Source: Rhynchopus euleeides
Lineage: Eukaryota; Euglenozoa; Diplonemea; Diplonemida; Diplonemidae
Length of the DNA stretch: 64,000 bases
Direction: 5' to 3'
Assembly (NCBI GenBank): GCA_963210315.1
Contig: OY723315.1
Location: 1,116,001 to 1,180,000 of the forward strand
Shown here: positions 51,255 to 63,932 of the stretch, one piece after another
Numbering within the stretch: the first letter of the stretch is position 1
Layout of the letters: each line of letters begins with the position of its first letter
Notes under the pieces: model-generated
Databases searched by the model: none
What the model was told of the DNA's origin: nothing
What the model saw: only the letters and a program-made list of their open reading frames with translations
Position numbers and translations under genes: made by a program

Positions 51255-54200
51255 ATGTACTCCGCCCCTGGCGGCAGGGGGCTGCCCGCACGCGCCAGGG
51301 GTGGCGGTGCAATCCCCGTGCAGGCCCAATATGCCACGGGAGGGGGAGGCAAGGGCTACACCCCAGGGGGGGGTGGGCGGCATGTGTCGCACGCGCAGCT
51401 GCAGTCGGAGGCTGAGTCGCTGATGGTGGAGGAGGCGGAGAAGGGGCACTACGTCGAGGTGGGCCTCATCGCGTCGAGGCTCTGCGAGCTCCACGAGCGC
51501 AACGACTACGCCTCTTTCAGAATGGGGTACCCGCAGGACCTGCCCCCGCTGCGGAAACTCTACCACCGCGGCGCGAAGGTGATGATGCTTATTAACGTCT
51601 ACAAGAAGACCACCCAGATGGGCTCTCTTTTTGACTGCCTCCGCTACATTGTCCGGCAGATGAATGCGCTCTGCGATGGGAAATACGACACCTTCGACGG
51701 GGTTGATTACTATGACCTGGGGCTGGGCCCCTTCCACGCACACCCTGAGCTGCTGCGCCATTACCCCGGCATCGCGAGTCTGGGGGGCGGGCCGCCACCT
51801 CAGGTGGGGGCCTCGGATTTTATCGGTGCTGTGTGCAATAGGATGCGCCAGAGGCGCGGCGGTAAGCTCCAGTTGGAGGATATCATTGAGGACGTGATGG
51901 AGGCGCATGGTGGGAAGTCTGCAGAGGAGCTCTGTATTTTTGTGACGAATATCAGCCTCGGGCTGCTGATCCAGACCACATCGGGCAGTCTGCGTGAGTC
52001 GCAGGAGAACATGCGCGTGCTAGCGATAGAGCATGAGAGGAAAGTGGTGGCGCAATACCGCGAGGACCGCCTTGGGGTGACAGAGGAGGAGCTCCTGGAG
52101 ATCGACGATGACATCGAAGGGTCTCTCCAATGCGTCGCAGATCTGAGCGAGCTGATTATGGACAAAGCCAAGCCGTTGATCGAGGAGGCGGGGCTGAGCG
52201 ACATGGAGGTGAAGCGCTTCCTCTCCACCTATCTGCTGCGCTATCTTCGCGAGGAGAACCACTGCGGCGCCCGCCTGACCACGCTGGGTGCGGCCTACCT
52301 CCACAGCATCATCCAGCTGATGCACGCTGAGGACGCGGTGTGCCGCAAATGCAACACTTTTTTCGACCTCTGCAAGCGGTGCTTCAGCGAGGACCCCGAC
52401 GAGCTCCTGCTGGACGGGGCACCCGTGGTCGTGGCGGGGGACGGCGGGAAGGCCGTCACCAGGGCCACGCGCTCCGCCCCCGGGGGGCAGGCCGAGGGGG
52501 CAGAGGCCTTCGACGAGTCGGACGTGCTCGGGTTTATCGCTGCGGTGCTCAGCGAGGCGGTGTGCCTGGATGCCCAGGTGGGGGGCGGGGAGGCTGCGGC
52601 GCATGCACACAGCATCGTCGCCCGCCTGCTCTCTATCGAGATGCTGGCGTGCGAGAGGGCGGATGTCGGCAGCTTTGCGGAGTTTGGCTGTGGGTCTTTC
52701 ACCGACTTCTTCGCACGGCATGGGCGGCGCTTCGTCGAGTCGCTGCCTGCCGACGACAGCGCAGCACAGGTGGAGGTGTCGTCCGATGCTTCCGTGCAGC
52801 AGTTCATCAAGCAGATCGCAGCAGATGCTCAGGCCACCAGCAGCACCGTGTCGTCGGCCCGCCCCGAGCTCTCGGATGTGCTGGACGCGGTGATCGAGGA
52901 GGTGCGGAAGCGGACCCCCTTCGTGCAGAGCTGGGGCCTGCTGCAGGCGCTGGAGATGGTTGTGCCCATAAAGTTCAAAAAGACGAATTGGCACGACATC
53001 TGCGAGTCCCCCTTCACCGTCTTCATGGGGCGCAACACCAAGACGCTGGAGAAGCAGGGCTACGTGCTGGTCGGCAGCGGCGTGGGGGTGAGCGAGGTGA
53101 GGCGCACCTCACGCACTGCACCTGGCATGCCGCGCAGCCTGGTTGCAGCCCTGCTGCACGGTGTGGGCGGCGGTGCTCTGGAGGGTGAGGAGCAGGCAGA
53201 GGCCGTGCAGCATGCGGTGCGTGCCTACACCTGCGGCGCAGCTGCCGACGTGCAGGGGCTGTGTGAGGCCAAGACGCTGGAGTGCATCTCCGCAGAGGTG
53301 GGGGTCGCGCAGGCTGCGGCGCTACGTGATGTGTTCGTGTTTGCCGGTGCGGAGGGGGGCAGCGGGCGCACCCTGCGCGAGGAGCTCGAGCTGGGCGAGC
53401 GGGCGAGGGGTGGCCTGGCCGAGGCGTTCGGCGTGTCGGTGATGGGGCTGATCCGTGAGGCCGCAGTGGCACCCAACGGGGTGGACCTGTGCTCCCTGCT
53501 GCTGTACAACGAGCTGTACCGACGCGGGGCGGACGGGACAGAGACAAGCATGGGGGAGTACCTTGTGGCTCGCGAGGAGGAGCTGCGCGAGGCAGGGGTG
53601 CGCATCCTGGCAGCTGCTGGGGACCGTCCCTACGAGGAGCCGAAGTACTACCTGGTGCACACAGGGGCAGACGCAGCGGCGGTCGAGGCGGCAGCCTGCA
53701 GCGGCAGCTTCTACGAGACGGGTGTGCTGGTGTGGAGCCTGCTGGTGGGGGCCACGCTGGACGAGTTGTCGCAGGAGGGCCCCAGGGGGTCGACGCTCAA
53801 GCGTGTGATGCAGGCGCTGCGCGATGCCTTCGAGAGGGCGCATGCGGAGCACACGCTCCCGTCTGCGGTGGCGCAGCTGCTGCTGGCCACCCCGGCGCCG
53901 TTGGTTGCGGAGGCCTTCTGCGAGCTGTACACTCCTGCGCTGGACAGCGTGGATGGGCAGTGGCGCGAGAAGGCAGCTGCGTTGGTGTCGATGCACTCGC
54001 AGAAGGCAGTGCTGATGCAGAAGGCGACGCGGGTGCCTGCGCTGGCGGCGGCGTGGATGGCGAGCTACCGGGGCACGCTGGACAAGTGTGCAAAGCACAC
54101 GCAGGAGGTGCAGACAGTTGTGGTGCGCCAGGCCGTGCCTGCTGCCGCCGTGCCCCCCGTCGACAAGAAGGCGAAGGTGGAGGAGGCTGTGGCTATCGAG

Positions 54201-57200
54201 CCTGCCAAGCAGGACGACGCGACACCGGAGGCAGAGGATACGGCAGCAGCAGGTGATGAGGAGGCGCTGCTGCTGGCAATCCGGGACCGGCTGAGCCCTG
54301 GGGGTGGGGACAACGCGCTGACGCACATGATGAAGCGGACGCTCGGGGTGATTGCGGACCAGCTGTACGAGAGCGAGTTTCACTTCTTCTTCGAGTTGGT
54401 GCAGAACGCAGACGACAACCAATACGGTGAGGGCACGGAGCCGGCACTGCGGCTGTACCTGGACCCTGCCGGTGTGGAGATCCTGAATAACGAGGCGGGC
54501 TTCCAGCGGGCCAACGTGGAAGCCGTGTGCAAGGTGAACGAGTCCACGAAGATCGGGTCGGCGTCGATTGGGCGGAAGGGTATTGGGTTCAAGGCTGTGT
54601 TCAGCGTGACAGACTGCCCGCACATCACGTCTAACGGCTACAACTTCTCGTTTGACCGCAACTCATGCGACCTGGGGCTGGTGAAGCCTGTGGTGGAGCG
54701 CCAGGTGCCAGTGCCTTCGAGCGGGAAGCTGGTGCAGCACGGGGGTGCGGTACTGGAGGACGGCGAGTGGGTGACGCGGCTGTACCTGCCCTTCAAGCCG
54801 CACTACGTCGGGGACGCGAAGTTCTACGATGCGTGCGGCACCGGGGTGGATGGGGTGCAGAGCCTGTTGCTGCTGTTCCTCAACCGCCTGCGCCGCATCG
54901 AGGTGGAGAACCGACTGCGCAATGTGCGGCGTGTGCTGGTGCGTGAGGACACGGCGGTGGACGCGGCGCTTGCAGCAACGGTGCCGCTGCCGGTGCCGGA
55001 GGAGGGGGCAGAGCCTCAGGCCTCGGTGTGCATCAGGTCGCTGGCAGAGGTTGTGGGCACACAGCCGGTGTCGCGCGAGACCTTCCTGGTTTACGAACGC
55101 AAGCTGGCTATCACCGACACGGCGGCAAAGCGCGCACGCTACGGGCAGCAGGGGGATGCTTCGGACGCAGAGGTGGAGGCACAGCCGACGACCGTGCAGG
55201 TGGCCTTCCTCGCCGCAGAGGACGCATCAGTGCAGACAACCATCGAGGGCGTTGCACGCATGCACACAGACGATGGGGCAGACGGTGCAAACACCGGCGC
55301 GGTGCCCATCTTCCCGATGACGGCGTACCTCCCCACTAACACAAAGCTGTTCCGCTTCGTGGTCCAGGCAGACTGGACAGTGAACGCAGCACGTGACCGT
55401 GTGGTGGAGTCCAACGCGTGGAACGTGGCCATCCGCTCAGAGCTGCGTGGGATCCTGCTGGAGGCCTTCCGTGTGGTGGCGTGCTGCACGTCGGAAGGGC
55501 GCCTCGTTGCCGACTACCTCTACCAGATGATCCCTGACGAGCCGCCACGCGACGACTGGATGCGTGGTGTGGTGCGTGGGCTGCACCAGGACCTGCGGCA
55601 TTTCCCGTGCGTGCGTGCCCTGGCCCCCGACACTGCGGAGGGGTGGGCATGGGTGGAGCCTGTGCAGTCCGTGCTGCTGCCGGAGGGCCCTGCGGGGGAG
55701 CTGGTGCTGGAGCTGCTGCCGCCTGACCAGCTGCTCGCACTGGTGGGGCGGCGGTACGCCGACCCGGCAATCCTGCGCTGCGGCGAGCGGAACCACCGCG
55801 ACCTGCTGCGCCTCCGCCTGGGGGTGGAGGAGTTCTCGGCAGAGATGCTGATAGTGGCGTTGGAGAAGATGGTGGCGGGCGGGTCACTGCCGCAGGACCT
55901 GGGCTGGATCAGCAGGTGCCTGTTCGCACTGAAGCTGCTCGTGGCGCAGGCTGGGAGTGCGGCGACCGCAGCGGTGCTACAGCGCTTCCGGAAGATCCGG
56001 ATGGTCCCCGTGTCGCGTGCGTCGGATGCGTCGGATGCGCCGGGCACGGATGGCCCGTCTGTTGCCTTCGTGTCTGTGGAGGAAGGCGACCTTTACATCA
56101 CCCCAGGCAAGGGGTACGCATTCTTCCGCTTCCTCAACATTGTGGACCCGCGGCTGCTGGAGCGGAAGGACGATGGTGCGGCTGAGAAGGGCGCACGCAC
56201 CTTCCTGCTGAAGGCAGGCGTGAAGAGCACCGGGGTGACCGAGGTGCTGGAGTCCATGGAGGGCATCTTCGACCAGTGGGACGCGGCAGGTGACGGGCAG
56301 CTGGAGGTGCAGCTGGACGACGTGCTGTCGTGCGCGCGGTGGCTGCAGACCAACGACGGGCGGTTGCGCGGGGCGGTGCCGGAGCTGCTGTTGTCTGTGC
56401 TGAGGCGGCTGCCTGTGGGGTGCGCCACGCTCCCAGCAGCCGCGCTGGAGGTGCACACGCGGCATAGCACCAACCCGGAGCGGGCAGTGCTGCGGCAGCT
56501 GGGGAACAGTGTGCTTGTGCGTCCAGAGTACGTGGATGTGGTGCACGGGAAGAAGTCGCACGACAGCCCATTGCTGCGTCTCGCGCGTGAGGCAAATGTG
56601 CCATGGCTGACGGTGCACCCTGCTTATGCGCAGGGCGAGCACGGCTACCCCACAGACCTGCTGGAGCGTGTCGGGGTGTCACCGGGTGTGGTGCGCATCC
56701 GGCGTGTGCCACACCGCGATGTGGCAGCGGGCGCGTGGCAGACAGCGGTGCAGGAGCTGCGTGAGGCACGGATTGCGAACGGCGCTACGATCATGGGGGC
56801 GACGTCGACAACAGGGGTGCCCAAGGTGCCAGACACGGATAAGCGGATGGCAGCACATCTGGTGCAGGACGCAGTTGCACCTGGCGTGGAGGTGGTGCTG
56901 GAGGTGCTGGGGAAGGCCGCACAGGGGAAGTGCACCAGGCTGCACGAGGAGGCCTCTGCACAGCTGCTGTACGAGCTGCTTGACGACCGCCACCGCATCC
57001 AGGACCACCTGTCGTGCACCCTGTCGTACGTGCCGGACCTGTCGTCAGTGGGGGGGCGCGTGGCTACGGAAGACGACAGGACAGAGGCGGGTGGGTACCC
57101 GACGACGCTGCATCTGATGCTGGCGCGGTCGGCGTGGGTGGCCGGGATGGACAAGCAGCTGCGCATTCCGGACAGCCTGTACTTCGTTACAGATGACGTG

Positions 57201-60200
57201 GAGTCCGTGCTGGGGCCGCAGGAAAGGGCCGTGTCGTACGGAGGCATGCTCGCGCAGTTCGGGGACAGGCGCCTGCGTGCCGCTGTCTGCGGGGTCGCGG
57301 TGCTCGCGGAAGAGAGTGTGGCAAGCGAGCTGCTGCAGCAGCTGGGAGTGCAGGCGAGCGTGTCCGACGAACGGCTGGCATACGAGGTGACGGGGTGGGT
57401 GCGCCAGAAGGAGTTCATCTCCAGTGGCGAACACATGGCGCGCGTGCTGAAGCGCATCGGGGGTGCACGCTTCCCCAAGATCTGGGTCCCAGAGGACAGG
57501 AAGCCGCCTGTGCGCGGGCAGGAGGGGGTGCCCGTGAAGGGGCTGTGGTACAGCCCGGACGTGTGCTTCGTGAAGGGTGGGACCGATGCGCTGTTGGACT
57601 GGGCCTCCAGCCAGCTCCGCTTCGTCGGGTTTGTGTACAAGCGCTGCGGGCGTGAGCTGGGTGATGCGGGTGTGCGCGAGCATGCCCCCTGGGAGGATCA
57701 GCTCAGGTGTCTGGCAACAATCGCAAAGCAGCGTACAAAGCTGAGCTCGTACTCACGCAGTGGGCTGGACCTGATCGCGAGTGTGGGGGACCACCTGCGC
57801 AATATGCTGAAGTACGCCGATGAGTTCACCGAGGAAGGGAAGGAGGCACTGCGCACCGCTGACGTGTGGTACACAGTGCGCGGAACCTTCGTGTCCCTGT
57901 CATCGAAGCAAACAGTGTTGTACAACGACAAGCGCACGGTGACATCGGATCTGCTGCGCAAGCTGCCGAAGCAGTACGCGGTGATTTCGGAGGAGATGTA
58001 CCTCAACGACCGCGATCTCGTGTTCCTGCAGCCGTTGGGGATGCAGCTGCTGTCAGGCGTCGTGAAGGAGTCGCGCAAGGCACCGGACGCACGCATTGCG
58101 TGGGGGCTGCGCGCGGTGTTGGACTACACGTGGCGTGCGCTGGCACGCGCGCTCGTGGCAGCGTTGGAGGACCTCGAGGACGAGGAGGCCCTGGCAGAAG
58201 TGCGTGAGCGTGCGGTGCTGACGGACGGCTTTGCAGTGAAGTATGTGCAGCACATCGTCATCGGCTACGCGGTGGAGGGCAGTGATGTGGAGCTGGACAC
58301 GGCGCGTGCGAAGCCGCATCCTTACTTCTACGACGGGGCACGGCGCGTGCTGATGGTGGCGACACAGGCTGACGGCCGCGACCTGTCATACGCGGAGCTG
58401 GTGCAGCGTCTTACAGATGCGCTGCAGGCACAGTTCCCGGTGCTGGAGGGGAAGCGCATGTTCGACGACAGCTTCAAGCGGAGCTGTGCGATGTTCCAGG
58501 GTCTTGCCTTTGTGCCATCCCGCGCCCGCCCCGACGGTGCTGACAGCGACTCTGACGGAGACGACGTGCTCGACAGCGCGGTGGATGACGATGTGGCAGC
58601 ACGGTTCGTCAAGGAGGCAAGCCTGCCGGTGGTGGCTGGTGTGCTCGAGGTGCACCACAAGTCTCGTGCCGGGCGTCACGGCCGCGGGGACGTGGCACTG
58701 CTGGACCCGCAGCGAGTGCGCATGGTGCACGACTTCCATGACATCAAGCCGGACGAGACGCTGCGCACCTCACTCGGCAACAGCAAGCAGCATGTGTACG
58801 GGTGGCTGGCACAGCGCCTGGCGGAGGAGACGTGCATCCGGGGGAGCGCAGAGCTGGGCACAGAGACAAGGGACGCATTCGCACAGTTCTTCCGCAACAC
58901 GGAGTTCCTGCAGATGGAGGGGGTGGTGCACGAGAAGGCAGTCGTGGGTGACGTGTCTCTGGGGCAGCGCCTGCGCCAGTCTGCAGTGTCTCCCCCTGCA
59001 GGCACGGGGGCCAAGTGGGTGTGCCGCTTCTCAACACCGAGCACTCCGGGCGACACCGCCACTGTGGTGGCCTCAATCGTCGAGGACGCGGCGACGCATG
59101 TCTTCGCACGCCTGACGGCAGAGATGACCGTGGAGCGGGCTGTGCCTGCGTACCTGGCCTTCCTGGAGGCTGCCGAGACTGCGGGGGGTGCAGTCAAGAG
59201 CGCATGCGACCAGCGGCTGAGCAGCACGTCGACGCGCATCGCGGATGTACTGTTTGACTTCAAGGCTGTGGCGAAGCAGGGTGGGTGGCCCGAGTCGCTA
59301 ACAACGGTGCCGCCAGCGCTGCGTGCAATCTACGACAACGAAGACAAGGAGATCCAGGTGCGCAAGGAGAAGCTGGCCGAGGCACGCGCCAAGGCAGACG
59401 AGGCGAAGGAGAAGGCGAAGGAGCCACGCGCTTCGCGCTCCTTCGACCCTGCAGCAGCAACACCGACTTTCGGTGCGGGACCGTCCCGCCCTGTGGATGG
59501 GGCCAACCAAGGCCTGAGTTCCACCGTGACTCCGGAGCTGCTGGAGGCTGCAAAGGAGCGGCGCAAGAACTGGGACACCCTGGTGGTCCCAGATGATACG
59601 ACATTCCTCAATGTTCCGGATTACCTGGGCGACAAGGAGGGCTTCAAGTATGAGAACGGCCCACAGGGCCTCGGCTACTACCGCGAGGGTTCACGCCCGA
59701 ACCAGCCTCTGCCGGAGGGGGAGAAGAAGGATGCGCCTGTGGTGCCGACCACCTTCCTGCCCTCTGACAGCGACGACGAGGACACGTCCGACAAGCTGCC
59801 TGTTGTGGCAGCACCCCTCCCGTCTGCGCGACCTGCAGCACCCACAGCACCTGCAGCACCCGGAACATCCGCAGCACCTGAGGGACCGCCATCGGATGGG
59901 GTGCAGGTGACAGTTGCTGAAGGGGTTGCTGAAGGCGCCCAACCCGCTGAAGGGGCGCCCGTGCGTACCACTGTGCTTGGCGCAGTCGATGGGGAGATCC
60001 GCCTGAAGCAGCGTGCGCCAGGCGCAGCCGTGTACATTCGTGCAGATGCATCCAAGAGCGATGACCGCCGCATCGGGGAGCTGGGTGAGCAGCACGTGTA
60101 CAGACACCTCCTGCAGGAGGTGGAGGAGGACCCGCACGAGCAAGACAACAGGGAGTGGTCGGACCCCAACCGCAAGCTGGTGCACTGGCTCAACAGCACA

Positions 60201-61032
60201 GAGGAGACGTACCTGCCCTGCGACATCATCCGAGGAGTGCCGTTGGAGGTCTTCACTGCAGTGTTCCAGCTGCCCCGCGCAGAGCAGGCAGACGGCCTTG
60301 TGCAGGTGTCAAGGGACTACCCGTGGTTCGAGGTGCTCGAGGTCAAGACGTCGTTGCATGACAAGCCGGTCATGGAGATGGCGGTCAAGGAGCTCGAGAT
60401 GGCGCGCATCCTGAAGACCCGGTTCGCCCTCTACCAGCTGTCGTGTGTGGCGTCGGGACAGCCTGTTCTCAAGCGGGTATGTGCGGCACTGACACCCACA
60501 CTTCCACACCAGCTTCTCTCTGGCTGTGGCTTTACACATTTTTGTTGGGTGTTTACATTCGAAGAACGCCAACTGTCGTTGCCCCCTTCTCTCTTGTGAT
60601 TTGCCCAGCTGTATTTAGTTTTGTAGCCTCATGCAATGAGGGAGGAAATGGAACACAGAGAACGCAGGTCCGATTTGAGTTTACAGCACGCGGGAGTGCC
60701 GTAATTGCAGAGCCACATCTCACCTCATCACAGGTCGAGGTGTGTGCGTTTCACCACAACCTCTCCCCTCCCCATTCCCCCGTGTTGAGTGACATGTGTC
60801 GATATTGTTCCATTTTCTGCTATACACACGCAGACGCCACCAACCGCACACACCATATCCACTCCTCCACCACGTACAGTTCTACGACCCACTTGACTAT
60901 GCCGAGAAGGGTGTCCTGAAGCTGCTGCTGGCCCTCAACGTCGACAATGTCGGGTCCGTCGATATCGACGCCAAGGCAGTCACCGACTACTTCGCCGATG
61001 CGGTGCGCGAGGCTGCTGATGAATCTGCCTAG
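51255..61032 (+). CDS. Giant NOV/sacsin-like HATPase protein with C-terminal DUF3883
   Basis: Two exons (51255-60476 and 60880-61032) encode 3124 residues; the 403-bp intron begins GTATGT. ATG 51255 follows a C-rich tract. Residues 1-~1000 are helical and unrecognised. A GHKL/Hsp90-type ATPase domain follows: FFELVQNADDNQY with the N-box Asn1051, ILNNEAGF, VCKVNEST and GRKGIGFKAVFSVTD. This layout matches plant NO VEIN and sacsin repeats. A long middle region and an acidic, Ala/Pro-rich linker (~2680-2900) lead to DUF3883 (~2930-3080), where PCDII and WFEVLEVKT (EVK 3029-3031) fit a PD-(D/E)xK nuclease-like fold. The second exon adds YDPLDYAEKGVLKLLLALNV. NOV acts in plant vesicle trafficking and auxin responses, sacsin in protein quality control; in bacteria similar ATPase-DUF3883 proteins occur near restriction systems. 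The cellular role here is open. Confidence 0.88.
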
Positions 61033-62262
61033 CCATCGATGCAGGTGACAGATAGACCCCCCTCCCCCCCTGATACAACGCTGTATCTTCTCAGCTGATC
61101 TGTCAGCAAGGGAGTTGCTTCTGGGTTTACTGCAACAGGACCCCCTGCTAGTGTCAAAAGATAGGCGGCATCAGGCTGCAGGGGGATACTGATTTTCTGC
61201 CCGGATTTGGCACACGGACGACGCCCCCTATGTTTCCTCCCCCGGATTTTTTGCGCCACATACGACAGAGGAAACGCTAAATTCCGCCGAAAAAGCGGAC
61301 CCAATCGATCGCGAAAGACAGACCCCCCACCCTGCCACGGAGCGTCATTTCTTTGGCAAAAGCCGGGGAAAACAAGCTGCCCCAACCACATCGGACATTG
61401 GGCATCCAGGGACTTTTTGACAGGCCTGGATCGGAGGAGATTTCTCATAATTTGTACCTCCTCCGTACTGATGAAGGGAACGTGAATGACGTGCGTGTTT
61501 TTTTCCCGCCCTGTGTGGGTGTGGGTGGGGTGGGCGCCCCTTCTGCGGCTGTGGGCGGCACCGCCTGACCATTCTTGCCGATAAACCTGCAACAACAGAG
61601 GGGGGGTTAGTGGCGGGTGGGCGGAGAGGAGCTAAGCTAACCATCAAGGTCTCCACCGCCAGTTTGTATCGCACACTAGGGAAAAAAAGTCCAGAAAAGT
61701 CTGAAGTTGGAACGGCGGGCACCCGACGTTGAGAGGAGACGGGCGGGCGGGGGAGGGAGGGGGGAGATCTTCAGCTTTGGCTCATCATGCCAAAGCAGAT
61801 CAACGGATATCCCACCTCTCCCCCCCTCCCTCGCCCTTCACCAATCCCTTCGATTCCCACAACGAAAAATACGCGGCTGTGTCGGTGCATAGCTTTGTCT
61901 TCGACAGGTTTCTGACAAAAGAAGGAGTTGTTCATGCAACATGCCTGTTTCTTGCTGAGTCACTGATAGGATGCATCCCTCCTCCCACCCCCTCCCCACC
62001 CCCAGACAGAACCTTGTCGTTGAAGCTGATGAGTCGGCGAGACGGCGCTATGTGTGCAAGTCTGCCTTTCGCCCCTCCGGAGTGGGGGAGAGAGGAGAGA
62101 GAGCACGTCCCAAGCGACTGCTGTGAACCACCACCACCACCACCACCACCACCACCCACTCCCCTGCCAGGAGGGGACACACAGAGGCACCCTCCCTGCC
62201 ACCCCTCCGGCGCCTGCCCCGTTGTCTGGGGTTGGGGGGCTGCCTGGGGCGGGGGGGGCAGT
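61033..62262. other. Intergenic region and leader, no gene
   Basis: Mixed sequence containing a (CCA)n run near 62130-62157 and a CAG ending at 62170. Frames here lack motifs. The region just upstream of 62263 is open in frame with the next gene but has no plausible coding content. Confidence 0.45.
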
Positions 62263-63932
62263 ATGGGGTGCTCCGAGAGCACGCCGAAGGGGAAGAAGGC
62301 CGGGGGTACGGCGCCCGTGCGGCAGACCGCCGCGAAGGACCAGCAGCCCAGCCCCAAGGAGAAGGAGCAGAAGACGGATGCGCAGAACGCATCGTCGGAT
62401 GCGGCGCCGGAGAAGCCGCTGGAGGCGCCGAGAGGGCCGCCCCCGAGCACCGCACCCCGCGTTGCTTCTGAGGATGCCTACAGGGTGCCGGGCGAGAGCC
62501 TGAAAAGCAGAGACCCGGCTGACGACATCAACCTGGACCGTTCCACAAAAAGCTTGCGTGGCTCCATGAAATCCAACCGGAACCGCAGCCCCCGTGACCC
62601 CCCTCTGGACGTGCGGTCTATGTCAAGCGAGGACACGTCGCACCAGCTCAACGTCAGCCAGCAGGGGTTGGTGCGTTGCGCGACGCTCAACATGTCCTTC
62701 TCCCACGGGTCCCCTCAGGGGGGGTCCAAACCGCAGGCGCCTCCGTCTGTTTCGACGGTGAAGCAGATTGTCGGGGACAAGGCGATGATCGACCAGCTGG
62801 AGGAGTCGGTGCGGATGTCCCGCGACGCGATGCCGCCCCTCCTGGGGGCTGGGCTGAATGGGAATGCGGCAAGCCCGCAGTCGGAGAAGACTGCGCACAG
62901 CATCACAGTGTCTATCCCGCCGCTCACAGCGAGCTGTGCGTCGGAGCTGCAGACGCTTGAGAATGTGCAGCAGATCCTTTCCGACGAGAGCGATGGAATC
63001 ATCGACTCGGAGTCTGGGTCGGAGTCGAACGACACCGCTCCCAAGCGTGAGCCCAGCCAGCGTAGGGACCCCAAGCGTGACGACAAGGGCCCCACCACCC
63101 CGCGCCTCCTCTCCCCCGAGCCCTCAGGGAACCTCTACCAGGCGTCGAGCCGGAGTCTGATGCGGCTCCGGAGCCTGAGGCAGACATCACACGCCATGTC
63201 CTTCACGACTGATTTCCTGGCGAAGTCGACAAATGGGGGGCAGTATATGCTGAAGATTACCGCCTGTGACCCTGAGCCCACGAAGGTGTGGTATTATGTT
63301 CTGTGTCATGTGAGGGGGGGTTGGGGTGGGGTGGGGTAGTGGCGTCCTGGTGTGGGCATATCATGAAACAAACACACATCACAACCACAACCAACCACAA
63401 ACACAGCGCAAGGAGCTCGATACCCTTCAAGGCCACTGGGAGGATCTGGCCCGGAACAGTTGGTCTGTCAAGGTATGGTTATCGACGTGGGGAAGGGAAG
63501 GGAAATGATGAGGTGCTGTGTTGAGTTTGCTTGTCAACCCCTTGCCCCGCAATCCTGCCAACCCCGGTGGAGCCGCCTCAACCAAGGGAACCGTTCTTTT
63601 GTGACCGACCCCTCCCCCACCCCCCCACCCCCTCTCTCTCTCAGGACCGGAAAGCGACAGTTTCGGTGTCGGAGACGGGGGAGTTGAAGAACTTCACCCT
63701 GGAGGACAGCAAGGACTACAACTTCCTGGGCAAGGTGCTGCTGATGGGTGCGAAGGTGCTGCGGCATGAGTGGAGCCAGATCATCTGGAGCGATGGGGAC
63801 GAATGGCAGCAGGTGTGGACGTCTGGCGCCGAGGTGGATGTCTACTACGGCGAGGAGGAGGGGTGGTTTGCAGGCAAGATCCACAAGCGCGATGCCGACG
63901 GGAAGTACTCCGTGCTCTTTGAAGACGGGGAG
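62263..63932 (+). CDS. N-myristoylation-motif protein with Tudor-like domain (partial, runs off window)
   Basis: The protein starts MGCSESTPK at ATG 62263, a classic N-myristoylation plus palmitoylation signal, so membrane attachment is expected. Exon 1 runs to ~63309 (donor GTGAGG; an earlier GTGTGG at 63286 is possible). Exon 2 is 63407-63472 (RKELDTLQGHWEDLARNSW) and exon 3 is 63645-63932, followed by GTATGC; the rest lies beyond the window. The first ~300 residues are charged, Ser/Pro-rich and probably disordered. Exon 3 gives FTLEDSKDYNFLGKVLLMG and EVDVYYGEEEGWFAGKI..YSVLFEDGE, the strand pattern of Tudor/Agenet-type domains that read methylated or modified proteins. Joined exons keep phase 0 throughout. 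Function is unknown. Confidence 0.72.
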
